From Nocardioides sediminis (GTDB lineage Bacteria; Actinomycetota; Actinomycetes; Propionibacteriales; Nocardioidaceae): DNA of 64,000 bases. Both the position numbers and the translations under genes were made by a program. How positions within the stretch are numbered: the stretch's first letter is position 1; every line of letters begins with the position of its first letter. The notes under the pieces were generated by a model. That model was not told the DNA's origin. It made no database searches and worked only from the letters and a program-made list of their open reading frames with translations. The stretch covers positions 124,001-188,000 of the forward strand of contig NZ_PZYZ01000003.1 in NCBI RefSeq assembly GCF_003047295.1, given 5' to 3'. Positions 56,736 to 64,000 of the stretch are shown one piece after another.

Positions 56736-57440
56736 ATGTCGACCCCCGCCACCCCGCCCACCTCGCGGCGCAAGCAGATCGTCCAGACCTACCGGATGGC
56801 GAGGAAGACCGACCGCACCCTCGGGCTGTGGATCCTCGGCTCCTTCCTCCTCGGTGCCGCCGTCGGGTTCGGCGTCATCTGGTTCCTCCCGGGCGACGGC
56901 GTCCTCTCGCTGATCCTCGCGATCGTCGGCGCCCTGCTCGTCGGCATGCTGCTGGCGCTCATCGTCTTCGGCCGCCGCGCCCAGAAGGCGGCGTACGGGC
57001 AGATGGAGGGCCAGGTCGGCGCCGCCGCGTCCGCGCTCACCATGCTGCGCCGCGGCTGGAAGACCGACGCGGTCGTCGGCTTCAACAAGCAGCAGGACGT
57101 CGTGCACCGGGTCGTCGGCCCGCCCGGCGTCGTCCTGGTCGGTGAGGGCAACCCGCAGCGCCTCAAGGCGCTGATGGCCACCGAGCGCCGCAAGCACGAG
57201 CGCGTCCTCCCCGAGACGCCCGTCCACGAGGTCATCTGCGGCAACGGCGAGGGCGAGGTGCCGCTCAACAAGCTGGTCCGCCACGTCACCAAGCTCGGCA
57301 AGAACCTCAAGCCGGCCGACATCACCGACGTGCTCAACCGCCTCAAGGCCATCGACGCCCAGCGCGGGCTCCTGCCGATGCCCAAGGGCCCGGTCCCCAC
57401 CTCGATGAAGGGCATGCGCGGCCAGCAGCGCGGCCGCTGA
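56736..57440 (+). CDS. DUF4191 family membrane protein
   Basis: 234 aa. Two membrane helices (about 30-50 and 56-78) form an N-terminal hairpin, and a cytoplasmic domain follows (HRVVGPPGVVLVGEGNPQRL, VRHVTKLGKNLKPADITDVL). The family sits downstream of lipA throughout actinobacteria; function unknown. It converges on the RDD gene with a 3-bp gap. Confidence 0.9.
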   Translation: MSTPATPPTSRRKQIVQTYRMARKTDRTLGLWILGSFLLGAAVGFGVIWFLPGDGVLSLILAIVGALLVGMLLALIVFGRRAQKAAYGQMEGQVGAAASALTMLRRGWKTDAVVGFNKQQDVVHRVVGPPGVVLVGEGNPQRLKALMATERRKHERVLPETPVHEVICGNGEGEVPLNKLVRHVTKLGKNLKPADITDVLNRLKAIDAQRGLLPMPKGPVPTSMKGMRGQQRGR

Positions 57441-57443
57441 CCC

Positions 57444-57854
57444 TCAGGACCCCGAGGCCGCGCGCAGGTCCTCGAGCCGCGCGGTGCGCGACCCGGCCGC
57501 GAGGTCGTGCAGCCCACGCCCGTCCGGGCGGAAGACCAGTGGCGGTACGACGAGCGCGACGAGCACCTGGCGCAGCACGCACCGCAGCAGCGACACCGGC
57601 CCGTAGGACCCGTCGTTGCGCACCACGCGCAACCGGGTGGCGAGCTTGCCGAACGACCCGCCGGCGACCGCCGTGAAGATCGCGGACTCGGCCACGAACA
57701 GGCCGAGGACGTACCAGCTCGACATGGGGTCCTCGCTCCAGGCACGCGGCCCGATCAGCGCGACCACGACGAGCGTGCAGGCGAGCCAGTCGACGGCGAG
57801 GGCCAGGATGCGACGGCCCCAGGAGGCGGTCTCGATGGTGGCGTTGTCGGGCAC
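57444..57854 (-). CDS. RDD family membrane protein
   Basis: 136 aa from GTG. It starts with ASWGRRILALAVDWLACTLV, the RDD motif region (Arg, Asp, Asp), and has FGKLATRLRVVRNDGS and RPDGRGLHDLAAGS. Three membrane helices. Family members have been linked to ion or sugar transport; role here unknown. A TAGGCT box 6 nt upstream gives a leaderless promoter. Commonly found before glnA in actinobacteria. Confidence 0.88.
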   Translation of the reverse strand: MPDNATIETASWGRRILALAVDWLACTLVVVALIGPRAWSEDPMSSWYVLGLFVAESAIFTAVAGGSFGKLATRLRVVRNDGSYGPVSLLRCVLRQVLVALVVPPLVFRPDGRGLHDLAAGSRTARLEDLRAASGS

Positions 57855-57876
57855 CGGAACAGCCTAGGGGGAGTCC

Positions 57877-58650
57877 TCAACGGACCGGCTTCGCGCCCTC
57901 CGGGGCCTCGACCTCGACCGGCTCGCCCCACGCGCTCCAGCCGACCTGCGCCGACCGGGCCTCGTCGTCGCCGACCTGGTAGGCCAGCTGCACCGGCCGC
58001 GAGTCCTCGTCGATCCACAGCTCGGCGTCCAGCTCGGCGGGCACGTCCATCACCCGGTAGATCGACTGCTCCGGCAGCTCGGCCAGCCACGCCTTCGTGT
58101 CGAGGGTGACGTCGTAGCGGGTGACCTCCTCCCCCGCGACGTCGTCGGCGGCCGGCTCGCCGACCTCGGTCACGCCCGCCTCGAGGGCCGCGAGCTCGGT
58201 GGGCACGTCGACGGCCAGCAGGATCGGGACCACTCCGGCGTCGAAGCCCTGCTCGCCCCGCAGGCGCGGGTCGTCCTCCTCGAGGTAGCGCCACCGGTCC
58301 TTCGTCGCGGCGCCGCCGACGTAGACCCGCCCACCCACGCGGCGTACCTCCAGGCCGGCACCCGTCCGGTCGCCGGTCACCGCGGCGAGCACCGGCTCGT
58401 CGCCCCAGCTGACGTCGACCTCGACGTCGTCGGGCGACTCCAGGGTGCCGAGGGTGACGTGGACCGACTCCTCATCGGCGACCGCGTCGCGGACCGCGGG
58501 CAGCAGCGTCTCCACGTCGTACGACGCACCGTCGCCGCTCTCCCCCGACCCGCCGTCGGTGCCGCTGCAGCCTCCCAGCGCGAGCGCGAGGGTGGCCAGG
58601 ACGGCGGTCGCGGGAGCGGCACGGCGGGTGGAGCGGAAGGAGGAACGCAT
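57877..58650 (-). CDS. Lipoprotein, LppX/LprAFG-like
   Basis: 257 aa. The signal ends with lipobox LALGGC at about residue 28, followed by a Gly/Ser linker. The mature domain is a curved beta-sheet type with VEVDVSWGDEPVLA and RRVGGRVYVGG; it resembles mycobacterial lipid carriers. TAGGGT lies 8 nt before the ATG. It is divergent from glnA and the GlnR operator lies between, so nitrogen control is possible. A 22-bp gap separates it from the RDD gene. Confidence 0.82.
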   Translation of the reverse strand: MRSSFRSTRRAAPATAVLATLALALGGCSGTDGGSGESGDGASYDVETLLPAVRDAVADEESVHVTLGTLESPDDVEVDVSWGDEPVLAAVTGDRTGAGLEVRRVGGRVYVGGAATKDRWRYLEEDDPRLRGEQGFDAGVVPILLAVDVPTELAALEAGVTEVGEPAADDVAGEEVTRYDVTLDTKAWLAELPEQSIYRVMDVPAELDAELWIDEDSRPVQLAYQVGDDEARSAQVGWSAWGEPVEVEAPEGAKPVR

Positions 58651-58701
58651 GGTGACCGACCCTAGAGGGGGCGGGGTGAGCCGACCGCTGGCCGGTCATC
58701 T

Positions 58702-58739
58702 GTTACATCGGCGAAACAAACGGGATACGGTCGAGAAAC
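58702..58739 (+). promoter_or_regulatory. GlnR operator upstream of glnA
   Basis: Four half-sites with exact 6-nt spacers: GTTAC (58702), GAAAC (58713), GATAC (58724), GAAAC (58735). This is the full a1-b1-a2-b2 arrangement of the GlnR consensus in actinobacteria. A TAGGTT -10 box at 58750-58755 places it at about -23 to -60 from the predicted glnA start, consistent with activation under nitrogen limitation. Confidence 0.88.
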
Positions 58740-58844
58740 CGCCCGTGCGTAGGTTCACGGGCATCCGGTGCAACGGTGCGCCGTACTCCACATCGGTTCC
58801 ACAGCTTCGGTGCGCGTCCCGACGGCCGCCACCCAGGAGGACGC

Positions 58845-60263
58845 ATGTTCAGCAACAGCGACGAGCTGCTCAAGTACATCAAGGACGAAGGCGTCGAGAT
58901 GGTCGACGTCCGCTTCTGTGACCTGCCCGGCGTGATGCAGCACTTCACCGTGCCGGTGTCCTCGTTCGACGAGTCGGTCTTCGAGGACGGCCTCGCCTTC
59001 GACGGCTCCTCGATCCGCGGGTTCCAGGCCATCCACGAGTCCGACATGTCGCTGCTGCCCGACGTGACGACCGCCTACATCGACCCGTTCCGGGTCTCCA
59101 AGACGCTGGTCGTCAACTTCTTCATCCACGACCCGATCACTGGCGAGGCCTACTCGCGCGACCCGCGCAACATCGCCAAGAAGGCGATGGCCTACCTCGC
59201 CTCCACCGGCATCGGCGACACCGCCTACTTCGCCCCCGAGGCCGAGTTCTACGTGTTCGACAGCGTCCGCTTCGACACCAAGCAGAACGAGGGCTACTAC
59301 CACATCGACTCCGAGGCCGGCGCCTGGAACAGCGGCTCGCAGGAGAACAACCGCGGCTACAAGGTGAAGTACAAGGGCGGCTACTTCCCCGTCGCGCCCT
59401 ACGACCACTTCGGCGAGCTGCGCGACGAGATGGTCATCGAGCTCGAGAAGTCGGGCCTGCTCGTCGAGCGCGCCCACCACGAGGTCGGCACCGCCGGCCA
59501 GGCCGAGATCAACTACAAGTTCGACGAGCTGCTCAAGGCCGCCGACGACGTGATGAAGTTCAAGTACATCATCAAGAACGTCGCCTGGCGCAACGGCAAG
59601 ACCGCGACCTTCATGCCCAAGCCGATCTTCGGCGACAACGGCTCCGGCATGCACTGCCACCAGTCGATCTGGAAGGACGGCGAGCCGCTCTTCTACGACG
59701 AGACCGGGTACGCCGGCCTGTCCGACACCGCACGCCACTACATCGGCGGCATCCTCAAGCACGCCCCGTCGCTGCTGGCCTTCACCAACCCGACGGTGAA
59801 CTCCTACCACCGCCTGGTGCCGGGCTTCGAGGCGCCGATCTCGCTGGTCTACAGCCAGCGCAACCGCTCGGCCTGCGTGCGCATCCCGATCACCGGCGCC
59901 AACCCCAAGGCCAAGCGCGTGGAGTTCCGCTGCCCCGACCCGTCGGCCAACCCCTACCTCGCCTTCTCGGCGCTGCTGCTCGCCGGCATCGACGGCATCC
60001 AGAACAAGATCGAGCCGCCGGCCCCGATCGACAAGGACATCTACGAGCTGCCGCCGGACGAGATGGCCGACATCGACCAGGTCCCCACCTCGCTCGGCGC
60101 GGTGATGGACAACCTCGAGAAGGATCACGACTTCCTCACGGTCGGCAACGTGTTCACGCCCGACCTGATCGAGACCTGGATCGACTACAAGCGCCAGAAC
60201 GAGATCCTGCCCGTGCAGCTGCGGCCGCACCCGCACGAGTTCGAGCTCTACTACGACATCTGA
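58845..60263 (+). CDS. glnA: Type I glutamine synthetase
   Basis: 472 aa. An AGGAGG site precedes ATG 58845. [26 protein letters not shown] and [13 protein letters not shown] are hallmark segments. Tyr400 in KDIYELPP is the adenylylation site used by GlnE, so this is the beta-type enzyme. Assimilates ammonium into glutamine. Regulated by the GlnR operator upstream. Confidence 0.97.
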   Translation: MFSNSDELLKYIKDEGVEMVDVRFCDLPGVMQHFTVPVSSFDESVFEDGLAFDGSSIRGFQAIHESDMSLLPDVTTAYIDPFRVSKTLVVNFFIHDPITGEAYSRDPRNIAKKAMAYLASTGIGDTAYFAPEAEFYVFDSVRFDTKQNEGYYHIDSEAGAWNSGSQENNRGYKVKYKGGYFPVAPYDHFGELRDEMVIELEKSGLLVERAHHEVGTAGQAEINYKFDELLKAADDVMKFKYIIKNVAWRNGKTATFMPKPIFGDNGSGMHCHQSIWKDGEPLFYDETGYAGLSDTARHYIGGILKHAPSLLAFTNPTVNSYHRLVPGFEAPISLVYSQRNRSACVRIPITGANPKAKRVEFRCPDPSANPYLAFSALLLAGIDGIQNKIEPPAPIDKDIYELPPDEMADIDQVPTSLGAVMDNLEKDHDFLTVGNVFTPDLIETWIDYKRQNEILPVQLRPHPHEFELYYDI

Positions 60264-60278
60264 TCTCGGCTCTGCGGA

Positions 60279-60318
60279 AGCGCCGTCGATCGACCTCCAG
60301 GTCGTTCGACGGCGTTTC
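60279..60318 (+). terminator. Stem-loop terminator after glnA
   Basis: A 19-bp stem with two mismatches (left arm AAGCGCCGTCGATCGACCT) and a 2-nt loop ends in TTT, 16 bp after the stop. Confidence 0.8.
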
Positions 60319-60645
60319 TCGTCCCTACACGCCCCAACGCTTTCGTCCGCAGCTCCACGCGGCAGGCCGCGCGTCGCCCCGCCCCAGCCCACCCTGACCA
60401 CAAGGTCGACGTAGGCCAACGTCCGAGGGCTGCCCCGGCTGGTGTCGCCCGATGTGTGCGAGCTCTCCGGAGAAGGACGCAGGCGCCCGACCCAGCACGT
60501 CTCGGTGTGCCGGCACCGTGGCGTCGCACAGGACGATGAGCATGACCAGCGGATCGCGTCAGTCTGGCATCGCTCTCCTGCGTCCGGGTGATCACCCGGA
60601 CGCCGGCGAACGTCTGGCCGTGGCTTGGCCGGGCAGGATGGTCGT
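60319..60645. other. Gene-free spacer between glnA and the PAP2 gene
   Basis: No ORF here looks real. A minus-strand frame (60543-60325, MLIVLCDATVPAH) has some coding flavour but no recognisable domain and overlaps nothing conserved; it may be a gene remnant. The spacer holds the palindrome at 60580-60603 and the PAP2 promoter candidate CAGGAT at 60634. Confidence 0.5.
60580..60603. promoter_or_regulatory. 24-bp perfect palindrome upstream of the PAP2 gene
   Basis: Half-site GCGTCCGGGTGA is followed directly by its exact reverse complement, with no spacer. It is centred 31 bp upstream of the CAGGAT -10 candidate, so it overlaps the likely -35 region. Candidate binding site for a dimeric regulator. 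Confidence 0.5.
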
Positions 60646-61527
60646 GTGACGGAGCTGGTGGGCGGGCGGAGGCTGGGCGCGTTGGCGTGGCCGGCAGCGA
60701 CTGCGACCGCGTACGCCGTGGCGTTCGTCCTGGTGTACTACGTCTCCGTCCGCACGGTGCGCGGTCGATCGGTGAGCGACGCCGCCCTGCGCGGTGCGAT
60801 CTCCAGCGGCGCCTCGATCCAGGACACCGTCGAGGCGATCCTCGACATCGTCTCCGTCGGATCCCTGCTGGGTGCGGTCGCGATGGTCGCGGTCATCGCC
60901 CTCGTCCGGTTGGACCGGGTCCGCGGCCTGGCGTCGATCGGCGTCCTGGTGACCGCCAACGCGTCGACCTGGTTGCTCAAGGAGCACCTCCTCACCCGCC
61001 CGGACCTGGGGCTCGACGAGATCGCCCCCGCCACGTTGAACAGCCTGCCCAGCGGCCACACGACGGCCGCTTTCTCGGCGGTGGCGGCCCTGATGATCGT
61101 CCTGCCGGCAGCCGGTCGCGTGCCGGCGGCCCTGCTGGGCGGTGCCTTCGTGACCGTGGTCGCGCTGGCCACGATGTTCGCGGGGTGGCACCGCACGGCC
61201 GACGCCATGGCGGCCTTCCTCGTCGTGGGGATGTGCACCATGGCCGCCATCTCCGTCATCGTCCTCCTCGACGGTACGCGACCCCACGCGCACGCCGGGG
61301 TGCTGCTGCAGTGGTGGGTCGCTGCGGCCGTCGGAGCCCTGTTCCTCGGCAGCGCCCTGGTCGCCGTCCTTTCTGCGCTCGCGCCGCTCCGGGACACGCT
61401 GCCGGGCTCGCTGCTGGCTTTCCTCTCGGCGGGGCTGCTGATCGTCGGGACACTGCTCGGCGTGCTGGTCGGCATGCTGTGGGTGCTCGCGGTCACCGAG
61501 GATGTCCGGGACGGCGCGTCGACCTAG
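60646..61527 (+). CDS. PAP2-type membrane phosphatase
   Basis: 293 aa from GTG 60646 (an in-frame TTG at 60625 is weaker). It has about seven membrane helices. Phosphatase motifs: KEHLLTRP (C1), SLPSGHTT (C2), AGWHRTADAM (C3). The first has five residues between Lys and Arg-Pro rather than six, and the third has Ala where Ser is usual before Asp, so activity is likely but not certain. Acts on lipid phosphates at the outer face. Confidence 0.82.
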   Translation: MTELVGGRRLGALAWPAATATAYAVAFVLVYYVSVRTVRGRSVSDAALRGAISSGASIQDTVEAILDIVSVGSLLGAVAMVAVIALVRLDRVRGLASIGVLVTANASTWLLKEHLLTRPDLGLDEIAPATLNSLPSGHTTAAFSAVAALMIVLPAAGRVPAALLGGAFVTVVALATMFAGWHRTADAMAAFLVVGMCTMAAISVIVLLDGTRPHAHAGVLLQWWVAAAVGALFLGSALVAVLSALAPLRDTLPGSLLAFLSAGLLIVGTLLGVLVGMLWVLAVTEDVRDGAST

Positions 61528-61541
61528 CCGCGGTCGAGCGA

Positions 61542-62084
61542 TCACCCGGGCGGCGCAGGATCACCGCCGGGGCGCACGACGTACCAGTTCCCCCCGTTGA
61601 GGAAGACGTCGTGGCACTTCACCTCACCCTTGCCCTCGTGCGCGTAGTAGTAGAGCGGATTGCCGCCATAGGTGACCTGGACGGTGCCGTCCCTCCGCTC
61701 GGTCGTGGCGAGCAGGCCGTCCTCCACGCCCGGTCCGGCCACCGGGTCCCCCGTGGTGAGCACCGGTGGCCAGGCCTCAGCGCACGCGTCGTAGCACTCG
61801 GGCCTTGACGTGGTCTCGACGTCGAAGAGGTAGATCGCCTGCCTGGTCGAGTCGAACAGCATCTGCCCGAACTCGCTGTTCGAGGCGACGATGCGGGTGC
61901 CTTGCTCCGGGGACCCTGGCATCGGGGACGGTGTCGGCTCGCCGGTCGCGGAGGGCGCTGCCTCGTCGGTCGTGTCAGTCGCTGAACCGGACGTCGACGC
62001 CGGGTCGTCAGCATCCGGACCCGGATCGCCGCACGCGGCGAGGAAGGCGAGAAGCAGCACCACGACGCAGCAGCGGGTCACCAT
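61542..62084 (-). CDS. Lipoprotein with COG4315-type secreted repeat
   Basis: 180 aa from ATG 62084. Lipobox LAAC at about residue 18 (LLLAFLAACGDP) is followed by an acidic Ser/Thr linker. The domain FGQMLFDSTRQAIYLFDVET, CYDACAEAWPPVLTTGDP and NPLYYYAHEGKGE matches the secreted-repeat family of unknown function. Cys pairs could form disulfides. Converges on the PAP2 gene with 14 bp between. Confidence 0.83.
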   Translation of the reverse strand: MVTRCCVVVLLLAFLAACGDPGPDADDPASTSGSATDTTDEAAPSATGEPTPSPMPGSPEQGTRIVASNSEFGQMLFDSTRQAIYLFDVETTSRPECYDACAEAWPPVLTTGDPVAGPGVEDGLLATTERRDGTVQVTYGGNPLYYYAHEGKGEVKCHDVFLNGGNWYVVRPGGDPAPPG

Positions 62085-62199
62085 GCGTACCAGTCTGCTC
62101 CCGAGCGGGTGACGCATCCACCGCATCGGTCGAGGCCTGGGCCGACGACCGCGCGCGTGCGGGTCAGCTGGTGACGAGCAGTTCGTCCTCGCCCACCCG

Positions 62200-62505
62200 A
62201 TGCCCCTCGGTGCACTGCAGCACGACCTCGACGCGCGCCTCGCACCCCGCGTGCAGCGCAGTAGGGCCGTCGCTGCCCTGCTGGTGCCGGTCGGCCGGCT
62301 GGCCGACCGCTACGGCCGGCGCCGCCTCTTCCTGCTCGGAGTGGGCGTCTTCACGCTCGCCAGCACCGCCTGCGCGCTGAGCGGCGACGTGTGGTCGCTC
62401 GTCGCCATCCGGGGCGTGCAGGGCGCGTCGCGCCCGGTTGCTGCACACCACGCAAGGGAACCGACGCCCGGCCGGGGAAGAGGCGTAGTGCCTCGGAGGA
62501 CCTGA
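62200..62505 (+). pseudogene. Remnant of an MFS drug/proton antiporter
   Basis: The 101-codon frame contains ALQHDLDA and LVPVGRLADRYGRRR followed by LFLLGVGVFTLASTACALSG and LVAIRGVQGA. These are helix 1-2 loop to helix 4 of DHA2-type MFS transporters. Helix 1 and the segment between ALQHDLDA and LVPVG are degenerate, and the sequence stops matching after RGVQGA. A full transporter is about 450 aa or more. Confidence 0.7.
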
Positions 62506-62598
62506 CCCATGGCTCTGTCCCGAGCGGCGCCGGATGTCGTGGATGTGCCCATGAGCCCTACCGATGCCTCACCGGAGGCCTGGACGACATGAGCGTCA

Positions 62599-62826
62599 GT
62601 GCGACGACTCCCCGGTCGGAGCGCTGGCGATGGCGAGCCGGGCCTGCACTACCTCTGCGCCGGGTACCGGCACTTCTTCCGACACGTCGACGAACCGATG
62701 CGGGTGATGGCCACGCTGCTCCGACAGGGCGCAGACGCGACGGGGATCAAGGATTGGTGCGCCGCACGCGGCGACAACGGCTCCGGGCCGCCTGGACGCA
62801 TCGGACGTCCCCCTCCGGGTCTGTAG
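62599..62826 (+). pseudogene. Remnant of anaerobic sulfatase-maturating enzyme (radical SAM) C-terminus
   Basis: GEPGLHYLCAGYRHFF, HVDEPMRVMATLLRQG and IKDWCAARGD match the extreme C-terminus of anaerobic sulfatase-maturases (SPASM type). The preceding CPKxRF region and the radical SAM domain are absent, and a stop lies just before the frame. The remaining sequence from 62506 to 62598 has no gene. Confidence 0.6.
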
Positions 62827-62875
62827 AACCTGTCCGGCCGGACGGACAGCGGTCGCGGCACCGTCACCTCCGTGC

Positions 62876-62899
62876 GGTGGTGGGCTTCGGCACACCACC
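62876..62899 (-). terminator. Stem-loop downstream of the ion channel gene
   Basis: A 10-bp stem with one mismatch (GGTGGTGGGC / GCACACCACC on the plus strand) and a TTCG tetraloop lies 45 bp beyond the channel stop. A second hairpin (CTGTCCG / CGGACAG) is at 62830-62849. Confidence 0.55.
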
Positions 62900-62944
62900 C
62901 CGGGGACTGCTGAGTCGGCGGACGCACGAGCGACCCTGGACCTG

Positions 62945-63367
62945 CTACTCCGACCGCAACCTCGTCTCGATGGCGTCCAGCCGCTGCTCCAACCGGCCGA
63001 GAAGATCGAGGATCTCCTGGTCCCGGGACGACTCTTCCTCGAGCAACGGCATCTCCTCCTCCCGAACGAAGAGTGCGGCCAGGGACGCGCTCACCATTGC
63101 CAACGTCAAGAAGCCGAGGATCATCAGCAAAGCGGAGAGAAGTGCGCCCGCCGTCGTCTCGGGGGGCTCGCCGATGAAACCCACAGTGGTGATCAGGCTG
63201 GTGGCCCACCACAAGCCACGGCCGAAGCTGTCGACCGTGCGGGTCTCGATCGCGGTAGCAGCGGCAGCTGACACCACGACCAGCAGAACCGCCACAAGCA
63301 GTACTGGAACCAGCCACGCCGACGAGATCGGCAGACGGCGCGGACCAACAACCACGTGCTTCATCAT
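62945..63367 (-). CDS. Two-helix ion-channel-like protein with unusual pore
   Basis: 140 aa with GGGAGGA upstream. The first membrane helix (about 18-40) is followed by a pore helix and filter-like sequence TSLITTVGFIGEPPET (about 57-72), a second helix (about 74-98) and a cytoplasmic coiled coil (100-140, QEILDLLGRLEQRLDAIETR). Fold matches Ion_trans_2 K+ channels, but the filter reads TVGFIGE in place of TVG(Y/F)GD. Ion selectivity is uncertain. Downstream of the jetC fragment on the same strand. Confidence 0.78.
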   Translation of the reverse strand: MMKHVVVGPRRLPISSAWLVPVLLVAVLLVVVSAAAATAIETRTVDSFGRGLWWATSLITTVGFIGEPPETTAGALLSALLMILGFLTLAMVSASLAALFVREEEMPLLEEESSRDQEILDLLGRLEQRLDAIETRLRSE

Positions 63368-63481
63368 GTTCCTCCCTCGGACTGGCCGCCCCAGCCACCA
63401 GCGTAGGAACGATCGTCCCCGACGCCACGACGACGGCGCGACGATGCCCTCGTCCCCTTCGTCGAGGGTGGTGCCGGCCCG

Positions 63482-64000
63482 TCACCGGCCCACGAGCGTC
63501 GACGTCCCTTCCTGCCGGCCTGCATCGGTGATGGGCGTGATCCAGGACTGGTGGGTGGTGCTGTTCTTGGTGATGGCGAGCAGCTCATCCATGTGCGGCT
63601 CGAGGCCGGTGACCTTGTCGAGCGGAACCCCGACGATGAGCTGGAAGCCCAGCCCGCGCCATGCCTGGACGGCGCGTCCCGCGAACTCGGAGTCGGCCTT
63701 GACGAAGCCCTCGTCGAGGAACACCGGGGCGAACCGCGGCCGGGACCGCATCTCGTCGCCGAGCCGGAAGCGGAGCGCGGAGCCGACGATGAAGGCGACC
63801 AGCTCCTGGCTCTCGCCGCCGCTCTTCTCCCCCAAGGTCCGGTAGGTCGCGCGCAGCTCGCCGGTGGCGTGGTCGTAGCGCTCGGCGCTGATCTCGACGT
63901 GGCGGCGTACGTCGAGCAGACGCTCGCGGTCGGTCAGGGACGCGGCCGCCTCGCCGAGCTGGCTGGGCTTGCGGAGCTGCTGCATGAAGGCGCTCAGCTC
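63482..64000 (-). CDS. jetC: Wadjet JetC/MksB-type SMC-like ATPase, C-terminal fragment (continues past right edge)
   Basis: The frame is open to the last base; 172 C-terminal residues are visible. The ABC signature GEKSGGESQELVAFIV, Walker B FAPVFLDEGFVKAD, and LGFQLIVGVPLDKVTGLEPH followed by AITKN are characteristic of COG4913/JetC proteins (SbcC/MukB-like), the motor of Wadjet anti-plasmid condensins. N-terminal Walker A and coiled coils lie outside. In the 114 bp before the channel gene no jetD is present, so jetD must be upstream, elsewhere or absent. Confidence 0.88.
   Translation of the reverse strand, partial: ELSAFMQQLRKPSQLGEAAASLTDRERLLDVRRHVEISAERYDHATGELRATYRTLGEKSGGESQELVAFIVGSALRFRLGDEMRSRPRFAPVFLDEGFVKADSEFAGRAVQAWRGLGFQLIVGVPLDKVTGLEPHMDELLAITKNSTTHQSWITPITDAGRQEGTSTLVGR

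Noticed and set aside
60325..60543. Minus-strand 72-codon ORF after glnA
   Set aside because: No ribosome site, no domain, and no support beyond an open frame; noted as a possible remnant only.
63364..63588. Minus-strand short ORF between jetC and the channel, considered as jetD
   Set aside because: 74 codons, overlaps jetC out of frame, and has no DUF3322/DUF2220 similarity.
62391..63845. Plus-strand 484-codon frame across the channel and jetC regions
   Set aside because: It crosses unrelated gene remnants and is antisense to two supported genes.

Overview
The window is about 70% GC and has the gene content and gene order of a Gram-positive actinobacterium. Nocardioides or a close relative is the best guess, judged from protein style, fused cydDC, GlnR, ClgR, a DUF222/HNH gene of the 13E12 type, and GTG/TTG starts. 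It reads as ordinary chromosome with about 53 protein-coding genes, no rRNA, no tRNA that I can see and no CRISPR array. Many genes appear to be transcribed as leaderless mRNAs: a -10 hexamer of the form TANNNT lies 6-8 nt before the start codon.

Layout: (1) 0-2 kb, the 3' part of an Lhr-type helicase and nei. (2) 2-17 kb, the conserved minus-strand block ftsK - RodZ-like - rimO - pgsA // cinA - clgR. It is split between pgsA and cinA by a plus-strand GH15 glucoamylase-like gene and two secreted enzymes, an ExeM/NucH-like DNase and an UshA-like 5'-nucleotidase. (3) 17-21.5 kb, a secreted M4-type peptidase with a PA insert, then an M56 peptidase/BlaI pair. (4) 22-27.8 kb, the cytochrome bd genes cydA-cydB-cydDC, with a palindromic BlaI-like operator in the intergenic region. 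(5) 27.8-32.2 kb, dapA - rnj - GAF histidine kinase. (6) 32.3-36 kb, an accessory stretch with a small Cys/His protein, two P-loop kinases, a DUF222-HNH gene and a TfoX-like protein. (7) 35.8-40.5 kb, phzF - thyA - secreted protein - dfrA, a membrane protein and a methyltransferase. (8) 40.5-60.3 kb, a central-metabolism block: gcvT, pepA, lpdA, sucB, an SDR39U1-type epimerase, lipB, lipA, DUF4191, RDD and glnA, in mycobacteria-like order. A large ABC exporter and a two-gene ABC transporter are inserted. A complete four-half-site GlnR operator precedes glnA. (9) 60.3-64 kb, an accessory end: PAP2-type phosphatase, lipoprotein, decayed fragments of an MFS transporter and of an anaerobic sulfatase-maturase, a small ion channel, and at the right edge the C-terminus of a Wadjet (JetC/MksB) SMC-like ATPase.

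Functional links: lpdA, sucB, lipB, lipA and gcvT all serve or depend on lipoylated 2-oxoacid dehydrogenase or glycine-cleavage enzymes. BlaI/M56 probably control cytochrome bd oxidase. The exeM-like/ushA-like pair looks like extracellular DNA and nucleotide phosphate scavenging. The right edge is the start of a probable defence island that continues outside the window.
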